From assembly GCF_014274685.1 (NCBI RefSeq), contig NZ_CP060393.1, positions 3,469,501-3,533,500 on the forward strand: a stretch of DNA of 64,000 nucleotides. The letters run 5' to 3'. Both the position numbers and the translations under genes were made by a program. Position 1 is the first letter of the stretch; the number at the start of each line of letters is the position of its first letter. The notes beneath the pieces are model-generated. The model did not search any database. It was not told the DNA's origin and saw only the letters and a program-made list of their open reading frames with translations. This stretch comes from Edaphobacter sp. 4G125. Its GTDB lineage: Bacteria > Acidobacteriota > Terriglobia > Terriglobales > Acidobacteriaceae. Below are positions 36,346-43,821 of this stretch, piece after piece.

Positions 36346-37116
36346 ATGCGATATCCGGCAACTGGATGGGTGCTCGTGAGTATGTGCCTGCTCTCCGGTC
36401 TGCCTGTGTGGGCTCAGGATACGCCCACGGCAGATCAGATCGTCTCTCGACTCATGGAGAAAAACAAGCAACGGCAGAAGGATCTGGAGAGTTACACCTC
36501 AGAGCGAACGTACCGTGTGGAATACCACGGCACCGGGGGAGAACATCACGGTGAAATCACGGTGCATGCCGAATACGGCCAACAAGGCGAAAAGCACCTG
36601 ACAGTCGTCTCTCAATCCGGCTCGAAGATGATCTGCGATCGCGTCCTACGCAAGATGGTCGAAACCGAGCAAGAGGCCTCCGAAAAGTCCAACCGCGTGC
36701 AGATGATGTTGTCCCCGCAGAACTATCAATTCGAGCTGCTCGGACAAGAATCGCTCGATGGCATCGAGACCTGGGTCCTTCATGTCTCCCCGAAGATGGA
36801 CAACAAGCTGACCTACCGAGGCCGTATCTGGGTCAGCGAAGACGACTTCGCCGTCGTTCGTGTCCAAGGCGAGCCAGCAAAAAATCCTTCATGGTGGATC
36901 AACCGCGCAAGCTTCGACTGGAGATACGGAAAACACGGAAGGTTCTGGCTGCCGGATCGCAGCATTGGGCTCAGCCATGTAAGAATCGGCGGCGAAGCAA
37001 AACTAACCATCGAATACGGCGCCTATCATATCCTCACCACCCAGGATGCTCAGGCACTCGAGACAAACGGAGTGCAAACATCGGCGCAGTTCATAGAACC
37101 TCATTCCGCCAGATAA
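36346..37116 (+). CDS. Exported LolA-like / outer-membrane lipoprotein-sorting family protein
   Basis: 256 residues with a Sec signal ending GLPVWAQD. The mature part starts with TADQIVSRLMEKNKQRQKDLESYTSERTYRV, then a chain of beta strands with TYRGRIWVSEDDFAVVRVQGEP and a final strand with LTIEYGAYH. This is the open beta-barrel scheme of LolA/LolB and related lipid-carrier proteins; the phrase RIWVSEDDFAVVRVEGEPAKNPS-like is shared by a large Acidobacterial set. GGAGG lies seven bases before ATG. It lies between dnaJ and hspR, and may be stress-linked or a bystander. Specific cargo unknown. Confidence 0.75.
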   Translation: MRYPATGWVLVSMCLLSGLPVWAQDTPTADQIVSRLMEKNKQRQKDLESYTSERTYRVEYHGTGGEHHGEITVHAEYGQQGEKHLTVVSQSGSKMICDRVLRKMVETEQEASEKSNRVQMMLSPQNYQFELLGQESLDGIETWVLHVSPKMDNKLTYRGRIWVSEDDFAVVRVQGEPAKNPSWWINRASFDWRYGKHGRFWLPDRSIGLSHVRIGGEAKLTIEYGAYHILTTQDAQALETNGVQTSAQFIEPHSAR

Positions 37117-37186
37117 CGGAAGATATTCTTTCCTTTGGCATTTCCCTTACGCCTCGAGCTAGACTGCTAACAAAGGAACTCGCATC

Positions 37187-37588
37187 ATGGCTACGAAGCG
37201 TAAGAGCAAAGGGGCGTATATGATCTCGGCGGTCGCCGAGATGTATCAGATCCATCCGCAAACCTTGCGCCTCTACGAGCGCGAAGGCCTTCTCCTCCCC
37301 TCGCGCAGTGAAGGCAATACCCGCCTTTATACCGACGAAGATCTCGAACGCCTGGAGTTCATCCTCAACCTCGCGCGAGATCTCGGAGTCAACATTGCGG
37401 GCATCGCCGTCATTCTGCAGATGCGCGAACGTATGGAAGAGATGAACCGGCAAATGCAGGGCTTTGTCGATTACGTCAGGACAGAGATGCTCTCCCGCAT
37501 GCAGCAGCAACAGAACCCAACCGCCGGACTCGTTCCCATGCGTCGCCCCGTCGTCGTCCCCTCTCCCTCTTCTGGAAAGAAAAAGTAG
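37187..37588 (+). CDS. hspR: HspR, MerR-family heat-shock repressor
   Basis: 133 residues. The N-terminal MerR-type winged helix-turn-helix is plain: MISAVAEMYQIHPQTLRLYEREGLLLPSRSEGNTRLYTDEDLERLEFI. HspR-type proteins differ from metal-sensing MerR by lacking effector cysteines, and none is present here. A coiled-coil segment follows (MRERMEEMNRQMQGF) and the tail is basic, ending SSGKKK. In actinobacteria HspR binds HAIR sites upstream of dnaK and clpB with DnaK as co-repressor. The HAIR-like site at 29769 upstream of dnaK is the expected target. The gene is 70 bases after the LolA-like gene, probably its own or a shared transcript. Confidence 0.9.
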   Translation: MATKRKSKGAYMISAVAEMYQIHPQTLRLYEREGLLLPSRSEGNTRLYTDEDLERLEFILNLARDLGVNIAGIAVILQMRERMEEMNRQMQGFVDYVRTEMLSRMQQQQNPTAGLVPMRRPVVVPSPSSGKKK

Positions 37589-37644
37589 CTGTCGACAAGA
37601 TTCACTGAAGCGAGCGATCAGTAAACGCTACTCAAAAAAGAAAT

Positions 37645-38220
37645 TCAATAGCTTTTTAAGAGAAAGTCTCTTGCATTTGCCAGCACAGATTCCCTCAACG
37701 CAGGTTCCGGCAGCATCCGAGCAATTGCAACCGCTCCGATCATTGTTGAAAAGATCGCAAAGAAAGCCCGCTCTTTGTCCACGGTTCTCCGACCCGGCAT
37801 ATACGATTGCATTCGATCTTTATAGTGCACGAGCTCCGCAAAGATTTCCCCCTTCATTCCCTTCTCCGCACGCGCCAACTCCGGAGCAAGTGCCGTCAAA
37901 GGACATCCCTGCTCAGGATGATCGCAGCGGTCTGGACTGAGGTAGGTCTTTACGATTGCCTTCCACGCCAACTCAGGACGCGATCGTTCCGCGGCATGAA
38001 CCAGAGTGTCGGCCATCTCCTGAAAAGACTCGCGGAGCGATTCCATCAACAGGTCATCTTTGCTTCCAAAGTGCTTGTAAAACCCCCCGTGGGTCAGCCC
38101 CGTATCCCGCATCACCGATGCGACTGCCGTGCCATTGAGCCCTTCCATGCGAACTCGTCGCGAGGCGTCCTTCACGATCTTCTGATGGGTCTCTGCTTTG
38201 TGTTCCGGTCGATAACGCAT
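37645..38220 (-). CDS. TetR/AcrR-family transcriptional repressor
   Basis: 191 residues. The N-terminal helix-turn-helix is GTAVASVMRDTGLTHGGFYKHFGSKDDLL (about residues 30-58), a clean TetR signature. The C-terminal ligand domain contains CDHPEQGCPLTALAPELARA, typical of the YxaF/LmrA and NemR-like subgroup where the Cys may be a sensing residue. It is divergent from a small four-helix membrane protein gene, and the gap between them carries a perfect 28-bp palindrome (38295-38322) that is very likely its operator. Autoregulation and control of the neighbour follow from this. The ligand is not known. Confidence 0.9.
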   Translation of the reverse strand: MRYRPEHKAETHQKIVKDASRRVRMEGLNGTAVASVMRDTGLTHGGFYKHFGSKDDLLMESLRESFQEMADTLVHAAERSRPELAWKAIVKTYLSPDRCDHPEQGCPLTALAPELARAEKGMKGEIFAELVHYKDRMQSYMPGRRTVDKERAFFAIFSTMIGAVAIARMLPEPALRESVLANARDFLLKSY

Positions 38221-38294
38221 GGTTTTACTATAGGATGCTCCGGATCATCCCACGCTTCAAAATGACTCAGCATCGTCTTAAAGAAAAATCGAAT

Positions 38295-38322
38295 CCATAG
38301 GATTATTTTAATAATCCTATGG
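38295..38322. promoter_or_regulatory. Perfect palindrome, probable TetR operator
   Basis: CCATAGGATTATT (38295-38307) and AATAATCCTATGG (38310-38322) are exact reverse complements separated by two bases. Further, TATAGGAT recurs as a half-site next to the tetR start (about 38229-38236). The 28-bp symmetrical site lies between the divergent tetR and membrane protein genes, next to the latter's GAGG ribosome-binding site. Confidence 0.85.
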
Positions 38323-38336
38323 AGCACGAGGTGAAT

Positions 38337-38849
38337 ATGTCACCAGAAACTCTCTTCCGCATTCAACTTATCCTGGGCTACGTCGCATGTTTGCTTTGCT
38401 TCAGAACGTACATCCTGCCCAAACTCAAATCGATGGAGCGGTTCGAAGCGCAGCGCATCATCGCTACAGTGCACAGTTTCCGCTTCTTCGGGCTAGTCTT
38501 TATCCTTCCGGGAGTCACAGGTCCTCACCTGCCCACCAGCTTTGCAACGTTTGCCGCTTACGGTGATTTTGCAACTGGAGTGCTGGCTCTTCTTGCGCTT
38601 CTTACCGCAAGAAGTCGCCCTCTCTTTTGGTCTTTCGTCGTTGCCTTCAACCTTGTAGGTGTAGCCGATCTCCTGGCCGACTACTACCACGCCACACAGA
38701 CCAATCTCCCCGCACTGGCAGGACAATTGGGCGCCACATACGGAATCCCAATCCTCTACGTTCCGATGCTGATGATTACGCACATCGTCGCATTCTATTG
38801 GCTGCTGCGTCCTCGGCCTGCAAAACTCACTTCTTTACAGGCAGCGTAG
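38337..38849 (+). CDS. Small integral membrane protein, likely target of the TetR repressor
   Basis: 170 residues, with about five transmembrane helices (FRIQLILGYVACLLCF, FFGLVFILPGVTG, FATGVLALLALLTA, PLFWSFVVAFNLVGVADLL, ILYVPMLMITHIVAFYWLL). I do not recognise a characterised family. The frame opens at 38319 inside the palindrome, but ATG 38337 with GAGG five bases ahead is the better start. The divergent TetR and the palindrome between them imply induction by a small molecule, which might be a compound the protein handles or tolerates. Confidence 0.75.
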   Translation: MSPETLFRIQLILGYVACLLCFRTYILPKLKSMERFEAQRIIATVHSFRFFGLVFILPGVTGPHLPTSFATFAAYGDFATGVLALLALLTARSRPLFWSFVVAFNLVGVADLLADYYHATQTNLPALAGQLGATYGIPILYVPMLMITHIVAFYWLLRPRPAKLTSLQAA

Positions 38850-38862
38850 ATCGCCACCAAAT

Positions 38863-41559
38863 TTATTCGGCTCTTAGCGCGTCCACAGGATTCACAGTGG
38901 TCACACGAGAAGCCGGCAGAAAGCTTGCAAAAGCAGCCGCCAGAACAAGAATGACCGGCACGACGACAAAGCTTAGCGGGTCGAGAGGACTGACACCAAA
39001 CAGCAGTGTTCTTATCAGTTGTGCAACCGCGACTGCCGCTCCAAGGCCCACAAAAACACCGACCCCGGTTAGGACTAAAGCCGAACGAACAAACATCCAG
39101 CGAAGTTCGCGCTTTTGAGCGCCAAGTGCGAGACGAATACCGATCTCGCGCGTGCGCTGTGATACCGCATAAGAGATCACTCCGTAAATACCAATAATGC
39201 CGAGCGCCAGCGCCATGGCAGCGGCGATCCCAAGCATGACGAGCGTGAAGGAGGTGCGCGCGAGGGACTTGCTGTAGATCTCCTGCATCGTCTGCACCGA
39301 GGCCAACGGAAGGTTTGCGTTGACGGACGATACCGCTTGCTGCATTTCGCTAAGGAGACTGGCAGTTCCGGCGCGATCGCTGCGAACCGCAAAGGTAATG
39401 AAGCGTGAAGCCGTAATCGGCGCCTTCGGCTCGTACGGACTCCTCAGCATCGTGGGCCAGTAGATCGTTGCAGGGGCCTCTTCATCCACTCCGCGAACAT
39501 GCACATCTTCAACAACCCCGATAACGTCTTGCCACGGCGTATCGGAAGACTGACGGACCTGCTTACCGATGGCAGCAGAGGCCGAACCCCACGTCTCCCG
39601 GGCAAAATTTTCTGAAACGATGACCGCATGATTCAGGTTGTAGATGTCGGTCCAGGTGAAGTCGCGTCCAGCAACGAAGCGTGTCCCCATGGCATTGAAG
39701 TAGCTGGGAGATACATAGTTGAAGAACCGCAACGGAGGATTATTTCCTTCGTAGTTCTTTCCTTGAACGAAAAGGTTGTCCCAATTAGGCTCGTTGCCAT
39801 CCATCGGGACAGCGCGAGCGAACCCAGCAGACGTAACTCCTGGAATCGCAGAAAACTTATCAATGATGTTGTTCTCGATGCGTGTGACCGTCTGTTCATC
39901 GGTGATGAGTTGGTCGGGAATCCATGTGCTTACTGTCTGGATGTGCGGAGCATCGGCGAAACCGGGATCGACGTTGTGCAGCGCGGCGAAAGTGCGGACC
40001 ATGAGGAGAGCGCAGACAAGGAGCACAAGCGCCATCGCCACCTGGATAACGACCAGGATGTTACGTGCTCGATGGCGTTCGCGGCTCTGGCTGGCCGTGC
40101 GCCCAGAGCCGGACAGGCGCGCCGATCCTCGAAGAAAGACGTACTTCCACACAGGAAGTGAACCAAACAATAGTCCGGACAGGAGAGAAATGACAAAGGT
40201 GAACGCGATAGAACGGGCGTCGAGAGAGACCTCGCTGAGGCGCGGGAGATTTGCAGGGCCGATGGAGACAAGAAGACGCAGGCCGGCAGCAGCGACACCA
40301 ACGCCAAGCGCCCCGCCGATCAAACCAAGCACAACGCTTTCCACCAGCAGCTCGCGCGCGATGCGGGCGCGACCGGCGCCGAGTGCGGCGCGAATGGAGA
40401 GTTCCTGATGGCGAGACTCGGCACGTACAAGCAGCAGATTAGCGACGTTCATGCATACGATCAGCAGAACGATGCCGATTGTCGCCATAACAACCCAAAG
40501 CACATTCCCTATATCGCCGATCACTTGGCTCTTCAGAAGGCGGAAGTTAGGCGCGATCTTCCAGTGCTCGTACCAGTGGGGATCGGTACCCGGGCCATTG
40601 GACCATGAATCCATCCACAGGGGAATGAGGCGTGCGATGTCTGCGTTGGCCTGGGCGATGGAGACTCCGGGTTTGAGGCGGCCGATACCGTTGCAGCAGA
40701 AGGGAGCGAGTTTGAGCTTGCTGCGGTCAATCGCCATCGGGATGAGGAGATCGAAGTCGTTATCGACCATACGAAAGCCGCGCGGCATAACTCCGACGAT
40801 GGTTCGGGTTTGCGCGTCGACCTGAATGGCACGACCGATGACGGAGCGGTCTCCTCCGAAGCGCCGTTGCCAGTAGCCGTAACTCAGCATCGCCGTTTTG
40901 GAGCCGTGTGGGTCTTGGTCTGCGGGTGTAAACCAGCGGCCCAGCAGAGGCGGAACCTCAAGCGTCTGGAGCACGCCGTCGCTAACCTGATCAGCCTGCA
41001 CCCACTCCGGTTGTTCAATGCCGGTCACATTGGCGGTACTGGGAGACCATAAACCAATCGATTGAAAGGAACGGTTGTGTTCAGCGAAGGTCAGGTACAT
41101 CGACGGGGAAACCGCCAGCCCGTTGGAGATGCTGGCGAGGCCTCCTGCGCCCGGTGCGTCGAGCCGTAGCCCGAGGAGTTGGTTGGAGCCGGGATAGGGC
41201 AGCGGCTTCAGAAGCACGCTGTTGATGACACTGAAGACCGCCGTGTTCGCACCGATGCCGATGGCAAGTGTGAGAAGGACGATCACAGCAAAACCCGGAG
41301 CTCTTCGCAACCGACGCAAGGTGAGCTTGAGATCGGCAAAGATCGATTCGAGCGTGGACCATTGCCAGACAACACGGCTCTTCTCTTCGAGAAGCGTGAG
41401 ATTTCCGAAAGCTCGAAGGGCTGCTTGTCGCGCCTCGGACCGGGAGAGACCTTCGATCCGCATAAGTTGCTCGGTCTTCTCCTCGATGTGCTCGCGCAAC
41501 TCTTCGGACAATTCGTCGTAGAGTCGCTGACGACGGAACATTCGATCGAACCAGCTCAT
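38863..41559 (-). CDS. ADOP-type ABC transporter permease (MacB/FtsX-like)
   Basis: 898 residues. The N-terminus MSWFDRMFRRQRLYDELSEELREHIEEKTEQLM with RSEARQAALRAFGN is the ADOP domain of Acidobacterial duplicated orphan permeases. Then a TM helix and MacB-like periplasmic core (GIGANTAVFSVINSVLLKPLPYP), three TM helices (VVMATIGIVLLIVCMNVANLLLVRAESR), a second periplasmic core and three more helices at the end. No ATP-binding subunit is adjacent, as is usual for ADOP. The frame extends 46 codons upstream, but AGGAGGACTGCG before ATG 41559 fixes the start. It is followed, or rather preceded in transcription, by padR, 10 bases away. Role likely export or signalling across the inner membrane. 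Confidence 0.9.
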   Translation of the reverse strand: MSWFDRMFRRQRLYDELSEELREHIEEKTEQLMRIEGLSRSEARQAALRAFGNLTLLEEKSRVVWQWSTLESIFADLKLTLRRLRRAPGFAVIVLLTLAIGIGANTAVFSVINSVLLKPLPYPGSNQLLGLRLDAPGAGGLASISNGLAVSPSMYLTFAEHNRSFQSIGLWSPSTANVTGIEQPEWVQADQVSDGVLQTLEVPPLLGRWFTPADQDPHGSKTAMLSYGYWQRRFGGDRSVIGRAIQVDAQTRTIVGVMPRGFRMVDNDFDLLIPMAIDRSKLKLAPFCCNGIGRLKPGVSIAQANADIARLIPLWMDSWSNGPGTDPHWYEHWKIAPNFRLLKSQVIGDIGNVLWVVMATIGIVLLIVCMNVANLLLVRAESRHQELSIRAALGAGRARIARELLVESVVLGLIGGALGVGVAAAGLRLLVSIGPANLPRLSEVSLDARSIAFTFVISLLSGLLFGSLPVWKYVFLRGSARLSGSGRTASQSRERHRARNILVVIQVAMALVLLVCALLMVRTFAALHNVDPGFADAPHIQTVSTWIPDQLITDEQTVTRIENNIIDKFSAIPGVTSAGFARAVPMDGNEPNWDNLFVQGKNYEGNNPPLRFFNYVSPSYFNAMGTRFVAGRDFTWTDIYNLNHAVIVSENFARETWGSASAAIGKQVRQSSDTPWQDVIGVVEDVHVRGVDEEAPATIYWPTMLRSPYEPKAPITASRFITFAVRSDRAGTASLLSEMQQAVSSVNANLPLASVQTMQEIYSKSLARTSFTLVMLGIAAAMALALGIIGIYGVISYAVSQRTREIGIRLALGAQKRELRWMFVRSALVLTGVGVFVGLGAAVAVAQLIRTLLFGVSPLDPLSFVVVPVILVLAAAFASFLPASRVTTVNPVDALRAE

Positions 41560-41569
41560 CGCAGTCCTC

Positions 41570-41932
41570 CTAGGAATTTGCGTTGCGCTTCTGGGGGCCA
41601 AGAACCATCTGGATACCTTCCAGCATGCGATCGAAGCTGGAGATCTCGCGCTCCAGGTGGAGCAAACCGTTTTTGGTGATCTGGTAGACGCGTACACGAC
41701 GATTGGTCGCAGGCGATACCGTCCACTCCGCCTTTACAAGCTTTGCTTTGAGCAACCGCTGCAGAGCCGGATAGAGCGAGCCCTCTTCAACCTGAAGCAG
41801 ATTGTTCGAACGCTGCTGAATGTGTTGGACCAGAGCATATCCATGCGCTGGCTGGCGACGGAGAGATTCGAGAATCATCATCTCCAACGCACCGGGAAAC
41901 AGATCGCGAGATGTAGTTTGGCTGTTTTCCAT
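41570..41932 (-). CDS. PadR-family transcriptional regulator paired with ADOP permease
   Basis: 120 residues: FPGALEMMILESLRRQPAHGYALVQHIQQ with LLQVEEGSLYPALQRLLKAKLVKAEW is the PadR-like winged-helix signature, with a short C-terminal dimer helix. PadR genes almost always precede ADOP permeases in this phylum, and here they are 10 bases apart on one transcript. An AT-rich stretch upstream (41960-41990; minus strand TTGACT, 17 bases, TAGTCT) is a possible promoter, and may contain the autoregulatory site. Confidence 0.9.
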   Translation of the reverse strand: MENSQTTSRDLFPGALEMMILESLRRQPAHGYALVQHIQQRSNNLLQVEEGSLYPALQRLLKAKLVKAEWTVSPATNRRVRVYQITKNGLLHLEREISSFDRMLEGIQMVLGPQKRNANS

Positions 41933-42338
41933 AAGGCATTACCGAAACATGCCTAGACTAAAATAGTAATAAAATAAAGTCAATGAAATACTGAATGCGG
42001 GGAAGCTGCGCTAGCCGGCACGGCGATTGCGTAGAGGCTCTCTCGCATAAGGTCTGGCAAAAAGCCATGACTTCCCACAAGCCGACTCACAGGACCGACA
42101 ACGCTACCCTATGCTGGTTTAGCCGTACCCCTTTGCTTATTTGCGATGGTGGAAGTACTCACAATCTAGAGCGTCTGGCTTCTCCGCGACCAGGCGCGGC
42201 ACACGGCCGCGAGCTCCTGGTGCGTAAAGGAAGATTGGGCCGTTAAACGTGACGACCAGACTGCCTGAGGGATTGGTGATGCAAGTGTAGATTCGTGCAA
42301 ATCGCCAATCTAGAAGGTCAGCGTTCGATGAACGAGAA
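41933..42338. other. Intergenic stretch, no gene seen
   Basis: About 400 bases between padR and the small peptide gene. The part next to padR is AT-rich and probably holds its promoter. An open frame at 41995-42246 on the plus strand has no ribosome-binding site, no recognisable protein and unusual composition, so it was not called. A weak hairpin CGTTC-GAT-GAACG (42322-42334) follows the peptide gene's stop. No tRNA-like or RNase P-like structure was found. Confidence 0.4.
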
Positions 42339-42701
42339 TTAACAGCCCCCTAGGCCAAAGCCTTCGTCTTCGCGGTAATGCACGCAGATCATTCCAGCGC
42401 TTATGGCGACACATAGCATGACACATATCGGGGGGCGGCCCCGAGCAGGCGCGATGCCACCGCCTTGCCTTGTAGCAGCTTGACCGCCGGAAACGGTTAA
42501 CTTTGCTCCTACTGGTAATTTGACTCCATGCTTCTGAAAGACAGAATGAGCGTTCTCTTCAGTGACATGCTGCTGCTCAGCAGAAATTAAAAGTTCTTCC
42601 AGAGCCGCTTTTGCATTAGGACCTTCTAGAACGGTGAGTAACTCGCTGGTTTTTTGTTGCAGTTCTTTCAACTGCTGCTCATGCTTTGCGGGAATCGGCA
42701 T
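42339..42701 (-). CDS. Small Cys-containing peptide, possible RiPP precursor
   Basis: 120 residues, family not recognised with certainty. Residues 1-70 are helical and charged and end KHGVKLPVGAKLTV, similar in pattern to the end of nitrile-hydratase-like leader peptides (GxxLPxGxxxxV). Ser71-Gly72-Gly73 could be a double-Gly cleavage site. The last 50 residues are Gly-rich, then hydrophobic with four cysteines (93, 97, 106, 120): PPICVMLCVAISAGMICV and a terminal GFGLGGC. The ribosome-binding site is GAGGTGAATT. The gene lies downstream of, and on the same strand as, a LuxR-type regulator. No modification enzyme, protease or ABC exporter is adjacent. Other options: a small membrane protein or a metal-binding peptide. 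Confidence 0.6.
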   Translation of the reverse strand: MPIPAKHEQQLKELQQKTSELLTVLEGPNAKAALEELLISAEQQHVTEENAHSVFQKHGVKLPVGAKLTVSGGQAATRQGGGIAPARGRPPICVMLCVAISAGMICVHYREDEGFGLGGC

Positions 42702-42812
42702 AATTCACCTCGAAAGCTAAAATCGCAGGACCGCGTTCGTTAGCGTGGTGAATAGACAGGCTGCACGCTGATCAAGCATGCTCAGGCTACAAATGATCTT
42801 GGCGTGGAGAAA

Positions 42813-42828
42813 TACGTAAATATACGTA
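42813..42828 (-). promoter_or_regulatory. Paired TACGTA sites upstream of the peptide gene
   Basis: TACGTA occurs at 42813-42818 and 42823-42828, spaced ten bases centre-to-centre, one helical turn. TACGTA-like cores are bound by some NarL/FixJ-type LuxR helix-turn-helix proteins. The sites lie between the luxR stop (42835) and the peptide start (42701), so an operator for the peptide gene is a reasonable reading. Confidence 0.4.
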
Positions 42829-42834
42829 GCCGAC

Positions 42835-43581
42835 TCAGTCGGTTTTCATTTCAGCCGTAAGCGCTCTAACAACAGCTGCAGTTCGGCATTCCACGCCGAG
42901 TTTCCGGTATAGGTTTTCGCAGTGTTTTTGTACTGTTCGCTTACTCATCTTACAAATGATTGAAATTTGCTCGTCGCTTTTTCCGTGGGCCAGCCACCTC
43001 AAAACCTCTGCCTCCCGCTCTGTAACGCCTAAATTGATCTTTGGGGTCAACTGCCCCGAACGGGGCATCGCTCGTCTTTCCATTTCGATATGAGGAACAA
43101 ATGCTTTAAGACGTTCTCGCTCGGACCCGCTAAAATCTTTACTCCAGCGTCCCAAGACAAGTACTCCCGATAGCCCATCATCCAGCCTGAGGGTAACAGC
43201 GATCTGACGCTCAATACCTAGTGGTTTCAGAAATTCAGAATAGATTTGCGATCCACGCAATTTTGACAGGCTTTGAATATCAGAAATGCGTACGGGGTCT
43301 CTCAGCTTGCCGCTGGCAAATAGCGGAAATAGCGGATGGCTCAGTTTTTCTTGTAGAAAAATGTGGAAGAGGCGCGCAACCTGCTGTTCGGGATCAGCGA
43401 ACATACGGCCGGTCCAGGATAATCGAGAATCGAAGCATTCTAATGCCGTAACGTCTGAAGCAATAAGCGGGGCGAGAGCCGCCTGCAATTTCGTGGTAAA
43501 GGTTTCGTGTAATCCGCGGTCATGCAGGATTAGAGTGCTTGCATTTAATGCCCGGAAGTCCTGTGTTCGCAGTTCGGCCAT
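42835..43581 (-). CDS. LuxR-type transcriptional regulator
   Basis: 248 residues from ATG 43581 (GAGG seven bases before); the frame extends 14 codons upstream without a ribosome-binding signal. The C-terminal helix-turn-helix is LGVTEREAEVLRWLAHGKSDEQISIICKMSKRTVQKHCENLYRKLGV, LuxR/GerE type. The N-terminal 170 residues resemble a GAF-like sensor (LGIERQIAVTLRLDDGLSGVLVLGRWSKDFSGSERERLKAF). No receiver Asp pocket or autoinducer domain was seen. It is upstream of the peptide gene on the same strand. The 240-base region on its 5-prime side contains repeats that may be its own operator. Confidence 0.88.
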   Translation of the reverse strand: MAELRTQDFRALNASTLILHDRGLHETFTTKLQAALAPLIASDVTALECFDSRLSWTGRMFADPEQQVARLFHIFLQEKLSHPLFPLFASGKLRDPVRISDIQSLSKLRGSQIYSEFLKPLGIERQIAVTLRLDDGLSGVLVLGRWSKDFSGSERERLKAFVPHIEMERRAMPRSGQLTPKINLGVTEREAEVLRWLAHGKSDEQISIICKMSKRTVQKHCENLYRKLGVECRTAAVVRALTAEMKTD

Positions 43582-43629
43582 GATGTTCCTCTTTGTGCGA
43601 TCACTCTCTCGGAACCCCTTCACTGCCTC

Positions 43630-43724
43630 TTGTATAACAGGAGCGGCTTGTATAACAATAGCGGCGATTTGTCCTATGTCCCGCTCTTATAGGAAGTTTC
43701 GCGCTCATTTGACGACAAATCGCC
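43630..43724. promoter_or_regulatory. Repeat-rich control region upstream of luxR-type gene
   Basis: Two 18-base direct repeats begin TTGTATAACA at 43630 and 43648 and both end in GCGGC. Just beyond, GGCGATTTGTC (43663-43673) and GACAAATCGCC (43714-43724) are perfect 11-bp inverted repeats 40 bases apart, enclosing a smaller pair TCCTAT (43672-43677) and ATAGGA (43689-43694). The region lies between luxR (start 43581) and the divergent membrane protein gene (start 43822), fitting a shared operator. Confidence 0.6.
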
Positions 43725-43821
43725 AACGCATGATTGGTCTTCACAAGCCGACTTGTCGTTACTGATGTTGAGAACGAGTGCCTAGCCAAGCCAGTTTGGT
43801 GCCAAGAAGTAGAATGCCGTG

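Noticed and set aside
41995..42246. Plus-strand frame of 83 codons
   Set aside because: No ribosome-binding site, no similarity pattern, and codon use unlike the neighbours.
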